This document shows, in pieces, positions 25,494 to 31,880 of a stretch of 31,880 bases of DNA. The position numbers and the translations under genes were made by a program. Below the pieces are notes generated by a model, which saw only the letters and a list, made by a program, of their open reading frames with translations, had not been told where the DNA came from and ran no database searches. The DNA comes from a virus: the IMG/VR virus record IMGVR_UViG_3300035034_000438, positions 1 through 31,880 of that record. One strand, given 5' to 3'. Within the stretch, counting starts at the first letter, position 1, and every line of letters starts with the position of its first letter.

Positions 25494-27313
25494 TGTGACA
25501 TATACCCTAAGTCAGCGCCGGAGCCCTGGTTTCTGTAGTATTCCTCCAGCATTTGCTCGGTTGACTTACCACTGCTGGGGGCGGAGTAGGTTTTTATAGT
25601 TGGCCTATTATGTACCATACGCACCAACCATGCTAGAGCATCCACTATATCATCATTCACGCCGGAATCAAACCGCAGCAGTTCCTCCTTGGCCTTGAGC
25701 ATCCACGGCTGGTCTTTAGGAAACCACACTCTGTGGTTGTTCATCCAGCCCTGCAGCGGCGTAGCTCTTACGCGCTTATCGTTGATGGGTTTTAGGATGT
25801 CGCTGAATAGTGGTGTAGTGTTCTTTTTTTTGAACGCGGCTTTCAGGCGTTGCTCAATGGCCAGCCAGATCTGCCCATGCTCAATTCCCAGTGCAGCGGC
25901 GTTTGATTTGTACTTCATGTACATGTTGACGATGGCTTGGAGCTGATCTTTGTCTCGTACGCGATTCCTGAACATGTCAAGGATATACAACTCGTTCACC
26001 CCGTCTCTAGGTATCAGGGCTCCAGCTACGCCTACGGTATAGTCGTTGTTCCTGCGTAGGCCGATCGCAAGATCCCAAGCGAAAAACACAGGGTATTGGT
26101 GAAGCTGGGGGACGTTATTGTAGTACATAAAGTCCTCTTCCCTGAAATACTCCCCGGACGCCGGGATAGGGTTCTGCTGGAACAAGGCGCTCCATTGGTT
26201 ATCCGGCATATTGACTTTTTTACGCAAGAGGAATTGTCGGGAGTACCGAGCTGGGTGCAGCGCATCTCCTGTCTTACGTACCAGAATCCTATTTTCGTAA
26301 GGCTCGTCGAAGAAATCGAGCGTCGTCTTATCTATGTATTCGTCACTTTCTGCGATAGCGGGGAACGATACTACTTCCCAGTTCTGCAGGTACTCTTCTG
26401 CGATCCCGTCTTCCCGGTTCTCCTTTTCCAATCTCAGCTGCCAGCCGGACAAGTCGTCGTCATTCCAGCGTGTCTGGACTACGATCACCCCGCCTTGTGG
26501 TGCCAGTCTATTCTCTGCAGTCGTGGTGTACCAGTTCTTTACAGTTTCCCGGATAGTAGGTGACTGAGCGTCCTCATAATCCTTGATGGGGTCGTCGATA
26601 ATGAATACGTTTGCTCCAAAACCTGAGATACCAGTGCCTACGCCAGCGCACTTCAAACCGCCGCGCTTAGTCGTCATCCACTCTTCGGCGCTGGTGCTCG
26701 TCTTATCTAAATTCGTTTCAGGAAAAACAGCCTTGTACTCTGCGCTGTCTATTCTTTGGCGGTTAGCCTTCGAGAACCTGATAGGTAGGCCGATGGTATG
26801 GGAGGCCATGATGATCTCCCACTTCGGCTCTTTACCCAGTATCCAAGAGGGGAAATTATTGGAAACGATCTCGGACTTTCCGTGCCGAGGTGGAACAAAT
26901 ATCATGAGCCGTGGCTGCTTGCCTGCTTTAACGTCTTCATAAAACTTCTCTAGCTTGGCAGCGAATACTTTATGCACCCACCCCACTTTATAGTCCGGCA
27001 TGAACCTCTGTATGAATGGGATTAGGTGCCGTCGCGAAAGCTCGCGCTGCGCCATTTCTTTAGCCGCAACATCTTCTTTTTTTAGTCGCCTGACTTCACT
27101 GAATGCGGCTGCTTTGGGTTTTGGCTTGTAGGCACTGGCTGGAGGCTGCTTTACTTGCTGACGCTTCTTTTTATGTTTAGCTAGTCGCTCTTCTAATTTC
27201 CCTGACTCCTCAGCTATTAGGCATTTGCGGCAAGTTTTATCAACTAGGCTACCTAGCGTCTTATTAGTTACACTACTTCCACACTTAGCGCATGGGAAAG
27301 ACCGGCTAGACAT
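25490..27313 (-). CDS. terL: Terminase large subunit with N-terminal zinc-ribbon-like extension (607 residues)
   Basis: ATPase: Walker A PPRHGKS at residues 141-147 (Lys146), Walker B VFIIDDP at 236-242, and the coupling motif TRWNDDDLSG at about 281-290. Nuclease: Asp414 in AWDLA, Glu478 in LGIEHG, and Asp554, Asp555 and Asp558 in NDDIVDALAW. Before the usual start of such proteins (RHLIPFIQRF at about 93) there is an extension with two CxxC pairs (PCAKCG and TCRKC) and a lysine/arginine-rich linker. ATG at 27313 is chosen because it has GGAG ten bases upstream and overlaps the TerS stop by 8 bases; a start at 27340 has no well-spaced ribosome site. It packages DNA with TerS at the portal. 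Confidence 0.92.
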   Translation of the reverse strand: MSSRSFPCAKCGSSVTNKTLGSLVDKTCRKCLIAEESGKLEERLAKHKKKRQQVKQPPASAYKPKPKAAAFSEVRRLKKEDVAAKEMAQRELSRRHLIPFIQRFMPDYKVGWVHKVFAAKLEKFYEDVKAGKQPRLMIFVPPRHGKSEIVSNNFPSWILGKEPKWEIIMASHTIGLPIRFSKANRQRIDSAEYKAVFPETNLDKTSTSAEEWMTTKRGGLKCAGVGTGISGFGANVFIIDDPIKDYEDAQSPTIRETVKNWYTTTAENRLAPQGGVIVVQTRWNDDDLSGWQLRLEKENREDGIAEEYLQNWEVVSFPAIAESDEYIDKTTLDFFDEPYENRILVRKTGDALHPARYSRQFLLRKKVNMPDNQWSALFQQNPIPASGEYFREEDFMYYNNVPQLHQYPVFFAWDLAIGLRRNNDYTVGVAGALIPRDGVNELYILDMFRNRVRDKDQLQAIVNMYMKYKSNAAALGIEHGQIWLAIEQRLKAAFKKKNTTPLFSDILKPINDKRVRATPLQGWMNNHRVWFPKDQPWMLKAKEELLRFDSGVNDDIVDALAWLVRMVHNRPTIKTYSAPSSGKSTEQMLEEYYRNQGSGADLGYMSQ

Positions 27314-27788
27314 CAGTGCCGTCACTCCGCCTAAAGTCATCCTCAGAGAGCTCGATCGTACTGCCTGACCCCGCTATACGCGCAACGTCCGCCGTATTCA
27401 TGGACTTCATGGTGTTGATAAGGTCGATGGCTTCTTCCGGCAAGTCATGGATGACTCGTTCAGGTGCGTTCAAGCCTTGTAGCTTGGCCAAAGATTCCCA
27501 GCCTCTAATTTCTGTAGCTGGCTCCCCCAGCATCTTAGCCCGCCCGATAGCGTCGAGAATACCCTCCACCACATTCTCTCTGCGGATCTCAAAACGCTTT
27601 TCTTGGTGTTGGCGGACTTTGCTTAGGTATCTCACGACCCGCTCGTCTTTCAGTATTCCCCTGACTGACGCAGTTGACAACCCTGCGTAAGCAGCGGCTT
27701 CCGCAGTGGTCATTCCCATAGACCCGATAGCCTCTACGACTTTTAGCCTGCGAGTGTGCGCGGATTCGTTATTAGCTAACTGGTTCAT
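27306..27788 (-). CDS. terS: Terminase small subunit (160 residues)
   Basis: A helix-turn-helix candidate lies near the N-terminus (TTAEAAAYAGLSTASVRGIL, residues about 27-46). It is followed by the helical segment ENVVEGILDAIGRAKMLGEP and then WESLAKLQGLNAPE, a pattern shared with many small terminase subunits. The C-terminus is acidic (ELSEDDFRR). It sits directly before TerL, with an 8-base overlap, and its ATG overlaps the stop of the lipoprotein spanin as ATGA. It would recognise the packaging site and regulate TerL. The packaging site itself could not be identified in this window. Confidence 0.85.
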   Translation of the reverse strand: MNQLANNESAHTRRLKVVEAIGSMGMTTAEAAAYAGLSTASVRGILKDERVVRYLSKVRQHQEKRFEIRRENVVEGILDAIGRAKMLGEPATEIRGWESLAKLQGLNAPERVIHDLPEEAIDLINTMKSMNTADVARIAGSGSTIELSEDDFRRSDGTDV

Positions 27789-28246
27789 AACCCATAAAAC
27801 CCTACCGCTGTTAGAAGAACGCCTGCCGTTCCAGCTATCCCAAAACGGAGTAACCTGCAGCTGTTAGCTTCATCCATGTACAGCTGTCTATACAGATCGG
27901 CCAGCTGCTCTGTGGATCTCCCAGCGAGTATTAGATGCAGAACTTGTAGCTCCTGTGCCTGTATCTGGGCATTACGAAGCTTTAAAATGTCGGTATTAGA
28001 GATAGCGGCTTCCACAAACAGTTCAAGCTTGACGAACTCCTCCACTGACATGAGTATAGTATTGTCGTCCAGAATTTCCACGTTTGGAGCCTGCGGGAGT
28101 TGGATGTATGTAGTGTCGCTGAACGAAGGAGTCCAGTCCCTGAAGGATCTATCGACCTCGGGGAGATTAAGACCGGCGCAGCCCGTTACGCTTGCGATAG
28201 CTGTCAACCCTATCAGCAAGATTACTATTGTTTTTCCGTAGCTCAT
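27785..28246 (-). CDS. Outer-membrane lipoprotein spanin with C-terminal membrane segment (153 residues)
   Basis: It has an N-terminal signal peptide with a lipobox VTGC, giving a mature N-terminal Cys23, so it should be an outer-membrane lipoprotein. The mature chain has a proline-containing linker, a helical region (about 66-115), and a hydrophobic C-terminal stretch (LLRFGIAGTAGVLLTAVGFYG, 132-152) that could span a membrane. Its start lies 80 bases inside the coding region of the upstream inner-membrane partner, with GAGG nine bases before ATG, an arrangement like Rz/Rz1 pairs. Classical Rz1 lacks the C-terminal hydrophobic segment; unimolecular spanins have both. It therefore combines features of both types. 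Role in fusing inner and outer membranes at lysis is inferred. Confidence 0.72.
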   Translation of the reverse strand: MSYGKTIVILLIGLTAIASVTGCAGLNLPEVDRSFRDWTPSFSDTTYIQLPQAPNVEILDDNTILMSVEEFVKLELFVEAAISNTDILKLRNAQIQAQELQVLHLILAGRSTEQLADLYRQLYMDEANSCRLLRFGIAGTAGVLLTAVGFYGL

Positions 28247-28478
28247 CTAACTTTTCCTCGCCTTTGAGTTTGGCAGCGTCTGCTCTTAGCCTATGATAAT
28301 TTATAGTTTTCTGAGTTTCTCGGGCTTGCTCTATATGAACAGTCTTCGACGCGGATTCTTTGTTCAGTGCGTCTATAACCACCTTCTTTTTATGGGAGCT
28401 TCTGCCCTCAAGCCAAAAGAAAATAACAGCGGTGATCATTGTAGCTACTGCTACCATGTATGCCCACGCCCTTTTCAT
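28167..28478 (-). CDS. i-spanin (Rz-like), 103 residues
   Basis: The protein has a single N-terminal membrane segment (about residues 5-23, AYMVAVATMITAVIFFWL) followed by a positively charged junction and a long helical periplasmic part (about 35-100, heptad-like with many Lys, Glu and Leu). This is the layout of Rz-type inner-membrane spanins. Its ATG overlaps the holin stop by one base (TAATG). The start of the lipoprotein partner lies within its 3' part in another frame. It likely works with that lipoprotein to disrupt the outer membrane after endolysin action. There is no enzymatic motif. Confidence 0.75.
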   Translation of the reverse strand: MKRAWAYMVAVATMITAVIFFWLEGRSSHKKKVVIDALNKESASKTVHIEQARETQKTINYHRLRADAAKLKGEEKLDELRKNNSNLADRVDSYRKRNGLRRS

Positions 28479-28816
28479 TATGGATCCCCGGACAGTGTTT
28501 TTGCAAATTCCGGGAAGAACCTTTTCGCCAGCGCTATTACTAATTTATAAGTGACTGGGGATATCAATGCTGCAAAACAGGCTAACCAGAATGCCCCCCA
28601 GTCCCAAGCAAAACCTGGCGGGGGAGCCAGAGTGTATGTCGGTAAGAAAGCAGCTACGGCAGCGAAGAGTGTAGCGCGGCCTCCATGTAGCTTAGGCAGG
28701 TTAGTTTTCAGTACCTGCGTAAGAGCCCAGGAAATAGATAACCCTAGAAGCAATGCTAGAACGTGCGCTTGGTCTAAACCAATGACATCAATTAGATCGC
28801 GTAGCCAGCCCATCAT
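28478..28816 (-). CDS. Holin candidate with three membrane segments (112 residues)
   Basis: Three hydrophobic helices are visible at about residues 18-36, 47-64 and 73-96. The C-terminus is short and charged (KRFFPEFAKTLSGDP). Size, topology and location between the endolysin and spanin genes fit a class I holin. The ATG overlaps the endolysin stop as ATGA. Two consecutive ATG codons follow AAGGAG; the second (28813) is six bases away and better spaced, so use of both starts is possible. Two other small membrane proteins lie upstream, and any of them may also take part in timing lysis. Function is inferred from topology and context. Confidence 0.65.
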   Translation of the reverse strand: MMGWLRDLIDVIGLDQAHVLALLLGLSISWALTQVLKTNLPKLHGGRATLFAAVAAFLPTYTLAPPPGFAWDWGAFWLACFAALISPVTYKLVIALAKRFFPEFAKTLSGDP

Positions 28817-29289
28817 GCTCTCCTTACCTTGTCAATTAGTGCCCAAAATTGGGCGCTGTTTTTATGTAGAAAGACCATCTTACCCTTGTAGTCCCTTACC
28901 CAGAAAATCCTTTTACCTGGTCTGCAATCCAAATGCATCATCGGGCCGGGTTGGAATTTAGATCTGCGGGTATCTAGGTACAGTCCGAACCCTCCCCACA
29001 GGGGATTCTCCATCGCTGCCAGCCAGCAATCCAATACGTTAGAGGCTGGGAAGAAATCCGCAGCGTCAGATAGCCTGCCCTCTGCATAATGCCTGCTGGT
29101 TTTACTACCTGTAAATCGTGCCCACCCGTCTGACAACCTAGATGGGTGAAGCGCTATACCAGATCCCTCCCTGAGCGTATCCATCCCTACCAAAACCTTA
29201 GAATCTACGTACTCTAAAATCCCTGCATCACTCCACTCGCTTGGGTTGAAGTGCCTGCTGTTTGGTAAGTATTCTAAAGCCGTAGCCAT
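28813..29289 (-). CDS. Endolysin, peptidase M15-like (158 residues)
   Basis: It fits the M15 family of zinc peptidases that cut peptidoglycan peptide stems. It has an N-terminal HFNPSEW pattern, a LREGSG turn, SRHYAEG with His67, SDAADFF with Asp78 (Asp75 nearby), and MHLDCR with His119 and Asp121. His67, Asp78 and His119 are the likely zinc ligands. There is no signal peptide or membrane segment, so export would depend on a holin. ATG follows the previous stop directly, with GGAG eight bases upstream. It is flanked by holin-like and spanin genes. The catalytic assignment is by motif; the exact bond cleaved is not shown. Confidence 0.8.
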   Translation of the reverse strand: MATALEYLPNSRHFNPSEWSDAGILEYVDSKVLVGMDTLREGSGIALHPSRLSDGWARFTGSKTSRHYAEGRLSDAADFFPASNVLDCWLAAMENPLWGGFGLYLDTRRSKFQPGPMMHLDCRPGKRIFWVRDYKGKMVFLHKNSAQFWALIDKVRRA

Positions 29290-29640
29290 CTAGTCATCTC
29301 CACGTTCTATGTAGCGGTTGAGCTTGTCTTCTATCCGGCTTAGCTGCGAGCGCAACTCAACTCGGTCCGACTGCATCTGACTGTTCGCCCGCGAAGCTGC
29401 CATTTCAACTGCGGCAATGCGTATCTGGTTTTTCTCGATTTCCTGCTGGGTGACTTGACGGCTTAACTCACCTGCGGCCCTGTTGGCCTCTATCCTACGG
29501 TCCGTAGTAATGACCATAGCCACGATCGTTATAGTCAGCGCCGCCGTAGTTATCAAATGGCCTGCCGATAGGGACTTGTTTAAGTGCCACTTCTGCTCTC
29601 TGAACGGCTTGTCGTCATTTGTTAGGGTTGTCTCGCTCAT
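29290..29640 (-). CDS. Small membrane coiled-coil protein, lysis-associated (116 residues)
   Basis: It has a hydrophilic N-terminus containing KWHLNKSLS, one membrane segment at about residues 28-46 (HLITTAALTITIVAMVITT), and a long helix (about 50-112) with Arg, Glu and Gln and a final RIEDKLNRY segment. Similar small proteins precede endolysins in many phages, but a role is not established; a holin, antiholin or membrane scaffold are possible. Its ATG overlaps the TGA of the 56-residue gene, and its stop is directly followed by the endolysin ATG. It is probably a lysis accessory. Confidence 0.62.
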   Translation of the reverse strand: MSETTLTNDDKPFREQKWHLNKSLSAGHLITTAALTITIVAMVITTDRRIEANRAAGELSRQVTQQEIEKNQIRIAAVEMAASRANSQMQSDRVELRSQLSRIEDKLNRYIERGDD

Positions 29641-29807
29641 GTCCGCGACGTCCTAGTGACTAGCTGTTGAAAAGCGGTGTAGGGCCAGCGTACCGCACGT
29701 GCCGCTACGGGGAGCCAGCTGTCGCCTTGCCCGCGAGCGTACCCAGACATGGCCGCAAAGCCCAGTAAATACATACCCACGATAAATTCTATAATTACGC
29801 CTAACAT
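29637..29807 (-). CDS. Small membrane protein, possible holin (56 residues)
   Basis: A short frame starts at ATG 29807 with a strong AGGAG seven bases upstream. It ends with TGA that overlaps the ATG of the next gene (ATGA). The protein has one membrane segment at residues about 2-22 (LGVIIEFIVGMYLLGFAAMSG), followed by RGQGDSW and a Trp-Pro-Tyr stretch, with an Arg/Thr-rich end. Overlap with its neighbour and the strong ribosome site argue that it is real despite its size. Its place at the start of the lysis group suggests a pinholin, antiholin or regulator, but no family is recognised. Confidence 0.66.
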   Translation of the reverse strand: MLGVIIEFIVGMYLLGFAAMSGYARGQGDSWLPVAARAVRWPYTAFQQLVTRTSRT

Positions 29808-29841
29808 CACACGCTCCTGGTATTTGAGTGCTGCGGGTATT

Positions 29842-31641
29842 CTACACTAACCGCTGGTCCATTACGATCACTTCACCATCGTGCTCCAGCGTAAGCCCTT
29901 CATCAGTAACCTCTATGTGGCACTCTATGTCGTCCGAGAACTGAGCTTCCTTGGTGCTGAGGAATGAGCTTCGAGTAACCAGACATGAACCACCGTTCAG
30001 GTCGTTATCAAGGTTCAGGTAGCGCCATTGAGCTGGCTGGAATAGCCACCCTGCCTGACCAAACTCGTTACGGATCAACAGCACACCTTCATGCTTACGC
30101 CCATTAACTTGATCAGAGTCACACCACCAGCCGCTGCCTTCTCCTGCTACAGCAGCCATCGACAGCAGCATCTGCCCTCTATGCCCGTCTAGTACGAACA
30201 TGAACTCACCAATAAACGCATCATCGAAGCCAATACGTCCTCTGCCTACATCGACCAGCCTACCGTCGATCTCGTCACGGATAATCACTTTGGCAACGCC
30301 ATCAACTACTGACCCTTGAACAGTCATCCACCGCCCATGTCCTCGTCCTTCACGCTGTTGAGTCTGAGTGAACCAGCAGCCGTTGAAGCTTTCTGGCATT
30401 GGTGTGCCGTCGTCCTGTACATAGGCTGGCTTGTAGAACATCACTAGCCCCTGCTTACCAAACCGTGTGTCTTCCCAAACACCTGAGTGAACAGCGTTGA
30501 CCGGCATCGTACTGATCACGGGTAGTGGCTGTGTTGGGTGTGGTGTACCTACCCCTAATAGCATCCCGCTCTTGCGGGCTGAGACGTGTAGCATACCGTC
30601 GATGTATGCCAGTGGTTCAATCTGCCAGCCTTTGTACTCAAGCCGTTCGCCCATACGAACTACGCCTACAGTGTAGTTGCCACTGCTGGCCAGTTCATGC
30701 ACATGCAGTGATTCTGCTGGCCCACCGCTGGTGTAAAGACCTAGCGGTGTGCGTTGAGATAGGTAAATGCCCATCCCGTTGTTTGTATTGTCACCCAGCA
30801 AACGCACTGCGATGTTAGCGCCGTCCGGTATAGCTGACGGGATTGACTCGACAGGTACCAGCACTGCTGTTACTGAGTCGGCTGATTCAAGCACATGGTC
30901 ATCCCATAACAATCCCATTGATCGACGTGAAAGAGCGTTCATCCTACGTTCTAATGAACCCATGCAATCGCTACCGTCAATTCTTGAATACTCATTGGAA
31001 GTACCATCAGCCTTCCAGTCTTTGTTATGTGGAGCGCCTTGACCGTGGCCGATGGTTTCGTGTACCGCGAGTTTTATGCGCCCCATCGAAATGTAGACGG
31101 ATGAAAATGCGCCTGAGTTATGCCCGCCAGCGCCGTTAAACAATGGGCCACCAAAGGTCAGGTGATCGGTAGGAACCCAATCGCCCCAAGCTCCGGTGTC
31201 AAGGAAGTCGAAGATTGCCCTTCGGAAAAATGAATGCGGGTGCGTACCTACATCTGATCGTATGACAACACCCCGGACTTCTTTCACTAACCACGGTGGG
31301 TTCTCTTGATCTAACCACGACTGCATTTCTCGGACGCGCTGATCGCAAATCCGCTGCATCAAATCTTCGTGGGACTGAGTTGCGCCGGGTCTGATGCGAA
31401 CGTAAATGCCCAGCCGCATATCGTTGACATTATGTGACCCCGGCCCAGCTTCTGCCGCAACCACCCAAGACAGGAACTTAATCGACTCATCAGTAACTTC
31501 AACCTCAGCATCAACGAACTCATTAGGCTTAGGGAAGTCAGCAGACTGATCGACCTGCCAAGACTGGCGCATGTCCGGTGTTTCAAATAGAAAGCCAGTG
31601 TCGTGGCCGGTTATAGTCTTGACTGTGCCTGATATTTTCAT
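29842..31641 (-). CDS. Gametolysin-like zinc metalloprotease with beta-rich C-terminus (599 residues)
   Basis: The N-terminal 65 residues form a small beta domain. The central part (about 70-250) resembles gametolysin-type (M11-like) proteases. It has HETIGHGQGAPH with His194, Glu195, His199 and His205, then EYSRIDGSDCMGS (a Met-turn-like CMGS) and the MNALSRRSMGLLW pattern, close to the usual NA-R-LGW. The helix has one residue more than the standard HExxH spacing, giving HExxxH. The C-terminal half contains strands of the secreted type SGVWEDTRFGKQGLVM and WFTQTQ, seen in proteobacterial extracellular proteins. There is no signal peptide. It is first in the minus-strand operon, before the lysis genes. 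It could be a virion-associated or cell-surface degrading protein, or a cargo gene; activity is not shown. Confidence 0.7.
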   Translation of the reverse strand: MKISGTVKTITGHDTGFLFETPDMRQSWQVDQSADFPKPNEFVDAEVEVTDESIKFLSWVVAAEAGPGSHNVNDMRLGIYVRIRPGATQSHEDLMQRICDQRVREMQSWLDQENPPWLVKEVRGVVIRSDVGTHPHSFFRRAIFDFLDTGAWGDWVPTDHLTFGGPLFNGAGGHNSGAFSSVYISMGRIKLAVHETIGHGQGAPHNKDWKADGTSNEYSRIDGSDCMGSLERRMNALSRRSMGLLWDDHVLESADSVTAVLVPVESIPSAIPDGANIAVRLLGDNTNNGMGIYLSQRTPLGLYTSGGPAESLHVHELASSGNYTVGVVRMGERLEYKGWQIEPLAYIDGMLHVSARKSGMLLGVGTPHPTQPLPVISTMPVNAVHSGVWEDTRFGKQGLVMFYKPAYVQDDGTPMPESFNGCWFTQTQQREGRGHGRWMTVQGSVVDGVAKVIIRDEIDGRLVDVGRGRIGFDDAFIGEFMFVLDGHRGQMLLSMAAVAGEGSGWWCDSDQVNGRKHEGVLLIRNEFGQAGWLFQPAQWRYLNLDNDLNGGSCLVTRSSFLSTKEAQFSDDIECHIEVTDEGLTLEHDGEVIVMDQRLV

Positions 31642-31880
31642 ACTTGATATTCCATGTTAATACAGTTTGTTTGTGCTTGATAGTTTCATTTTAATATGCT
31701 GCTAATATACAGCCATAATGTGGATTGCTATTTACATTGACTCCCTGAAGCTTGCCACACTCCGTGCCATGCTTCCCTGCCCCGGCCAAGTGCCGGGGAT
31801 TTTTTATTACGGCCCCTTGGTAACTATCATGCCGCCTCGCAGAAGGCTTGCGGACGCAGAGTTTAGCCTGCGGAGTCGGA
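31642..31880. other. AT-rich leader region upstream of the late operon
   Basis: The first 100 bases are AT-rich, with several TAATAT-like sequences (31692-31697, 31703-31708), but no convincing -35/-10 pair at proper spacing on either strand. A hairpin with 10 of 12 pairs lies at 31747-31775 and the intrinsic terminator at 31780-31805. A short plus-strand frame runs from ATG 31829 off the window edge. The late promoter is probably here or to the right, but I could not locate it. Confidence 0.45.
31780..31805 (+). terminator. Intrinsic terminator on the plus strand
   Basis: A perfect 7-bp stem (CCCCGGC with GCCGGGG) with loop CAAGT is followed by ATTTTTT. This is a canonical Rho-independent terminator for plus-strand transcription. 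No plus-strand gene ends nearby, so it may end a small RNA that starts in the AT-rich leader or block read-through towards the right. Confidence 0.78.

Noticed and set aside
31829-31880. Plus-strand open frame running off the right edge
   Set aside because: Only 17 codons are visible, the ribosome site is weak, and no family can be recognised, so it is not called as a gene.

Overview
The window holds the late half of a tailed-phage genome (short-tailed, podovirus-like) that infects a Gram-negative, probably proteobacterial, host. The Gram-negative inference rests on a spanin pair that includes a lipobox lipoprotein. The phage assignment rests on an unbroken structural operon: small and large terminase, portal, scaffold, an N4-gp56-type capsid protein, a head-tail adaptor, tail proteins and a very large virion protein. 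There is no tape-measure protein, tail sheath or tail tube, and no integrase or repressor is visible here, so lifestyle cannot be judged. No rRNA, tRNA or CRISPR array was seen.

Layout. Positions 1-839 hold two plus-strand genes: the 3' part of a small cytosine-methyltransferase-like gene and a 74-residue unknown. Everything from 31641 down to 840 is on the minus strand and is packed with overlapping stop/start codons (ATGA, TAATG), so it is probably read as one late transcriptional unit. In transcription order it runs as follows. First come a gametolysin-like metalloprotease (31641-29842), a 56-residue membrane protein and a one-TM coiled-coil protein. Then come an M15-type endolysin, a three-TM holin candidate, an i-spanin and an overlapping lipoprotein spanin. 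TerS, TerL, portal, scaffold and major capsid protein follow. After these are a probable decoration protein, a small unknown, the adaptor, a nozzle-like protein and several tail or fibre proteins. The operon ends with a coiled-coil protein, two disordered small or medium proteins and a 2835-residue polyvalent protein. The two strands converge with stop codons directly abutting at 839/840.

How they work together. TerS and TerL drive DNA into a procapsid built from the portal, the scaffold and the N4-gp56-type capsid protein. The adaptor and nozzle-like proteins close the head and form the short tail. The 2835-residue protein and its disordered upstream neighbours are the best candidates for proteins ejected into the cell with the DNA. 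The holin, endolysin and spanins release progeny.

Most unusual points: (1) the leader of the capsid gene carries three spaced copies of a 29-bp element, each with a small hairpin that shows a compensatory base-pair change, plus a 14-bp perfect hairpin; (2) the scaffold gene contains thirteen 15-bp tandem repeats encoding an Asp/Thr tract; (3) the lipoprotein spanin has an extra C-terminal membrane segment; (4) TerL carries an N-terminal Cys4 zinc-ribbon-like extension; (5) the metalloprotease has an HExxxH instead of an HExxH helix; (6) a tiny remnant of a duplicated fibre gene lies between two tail genes.
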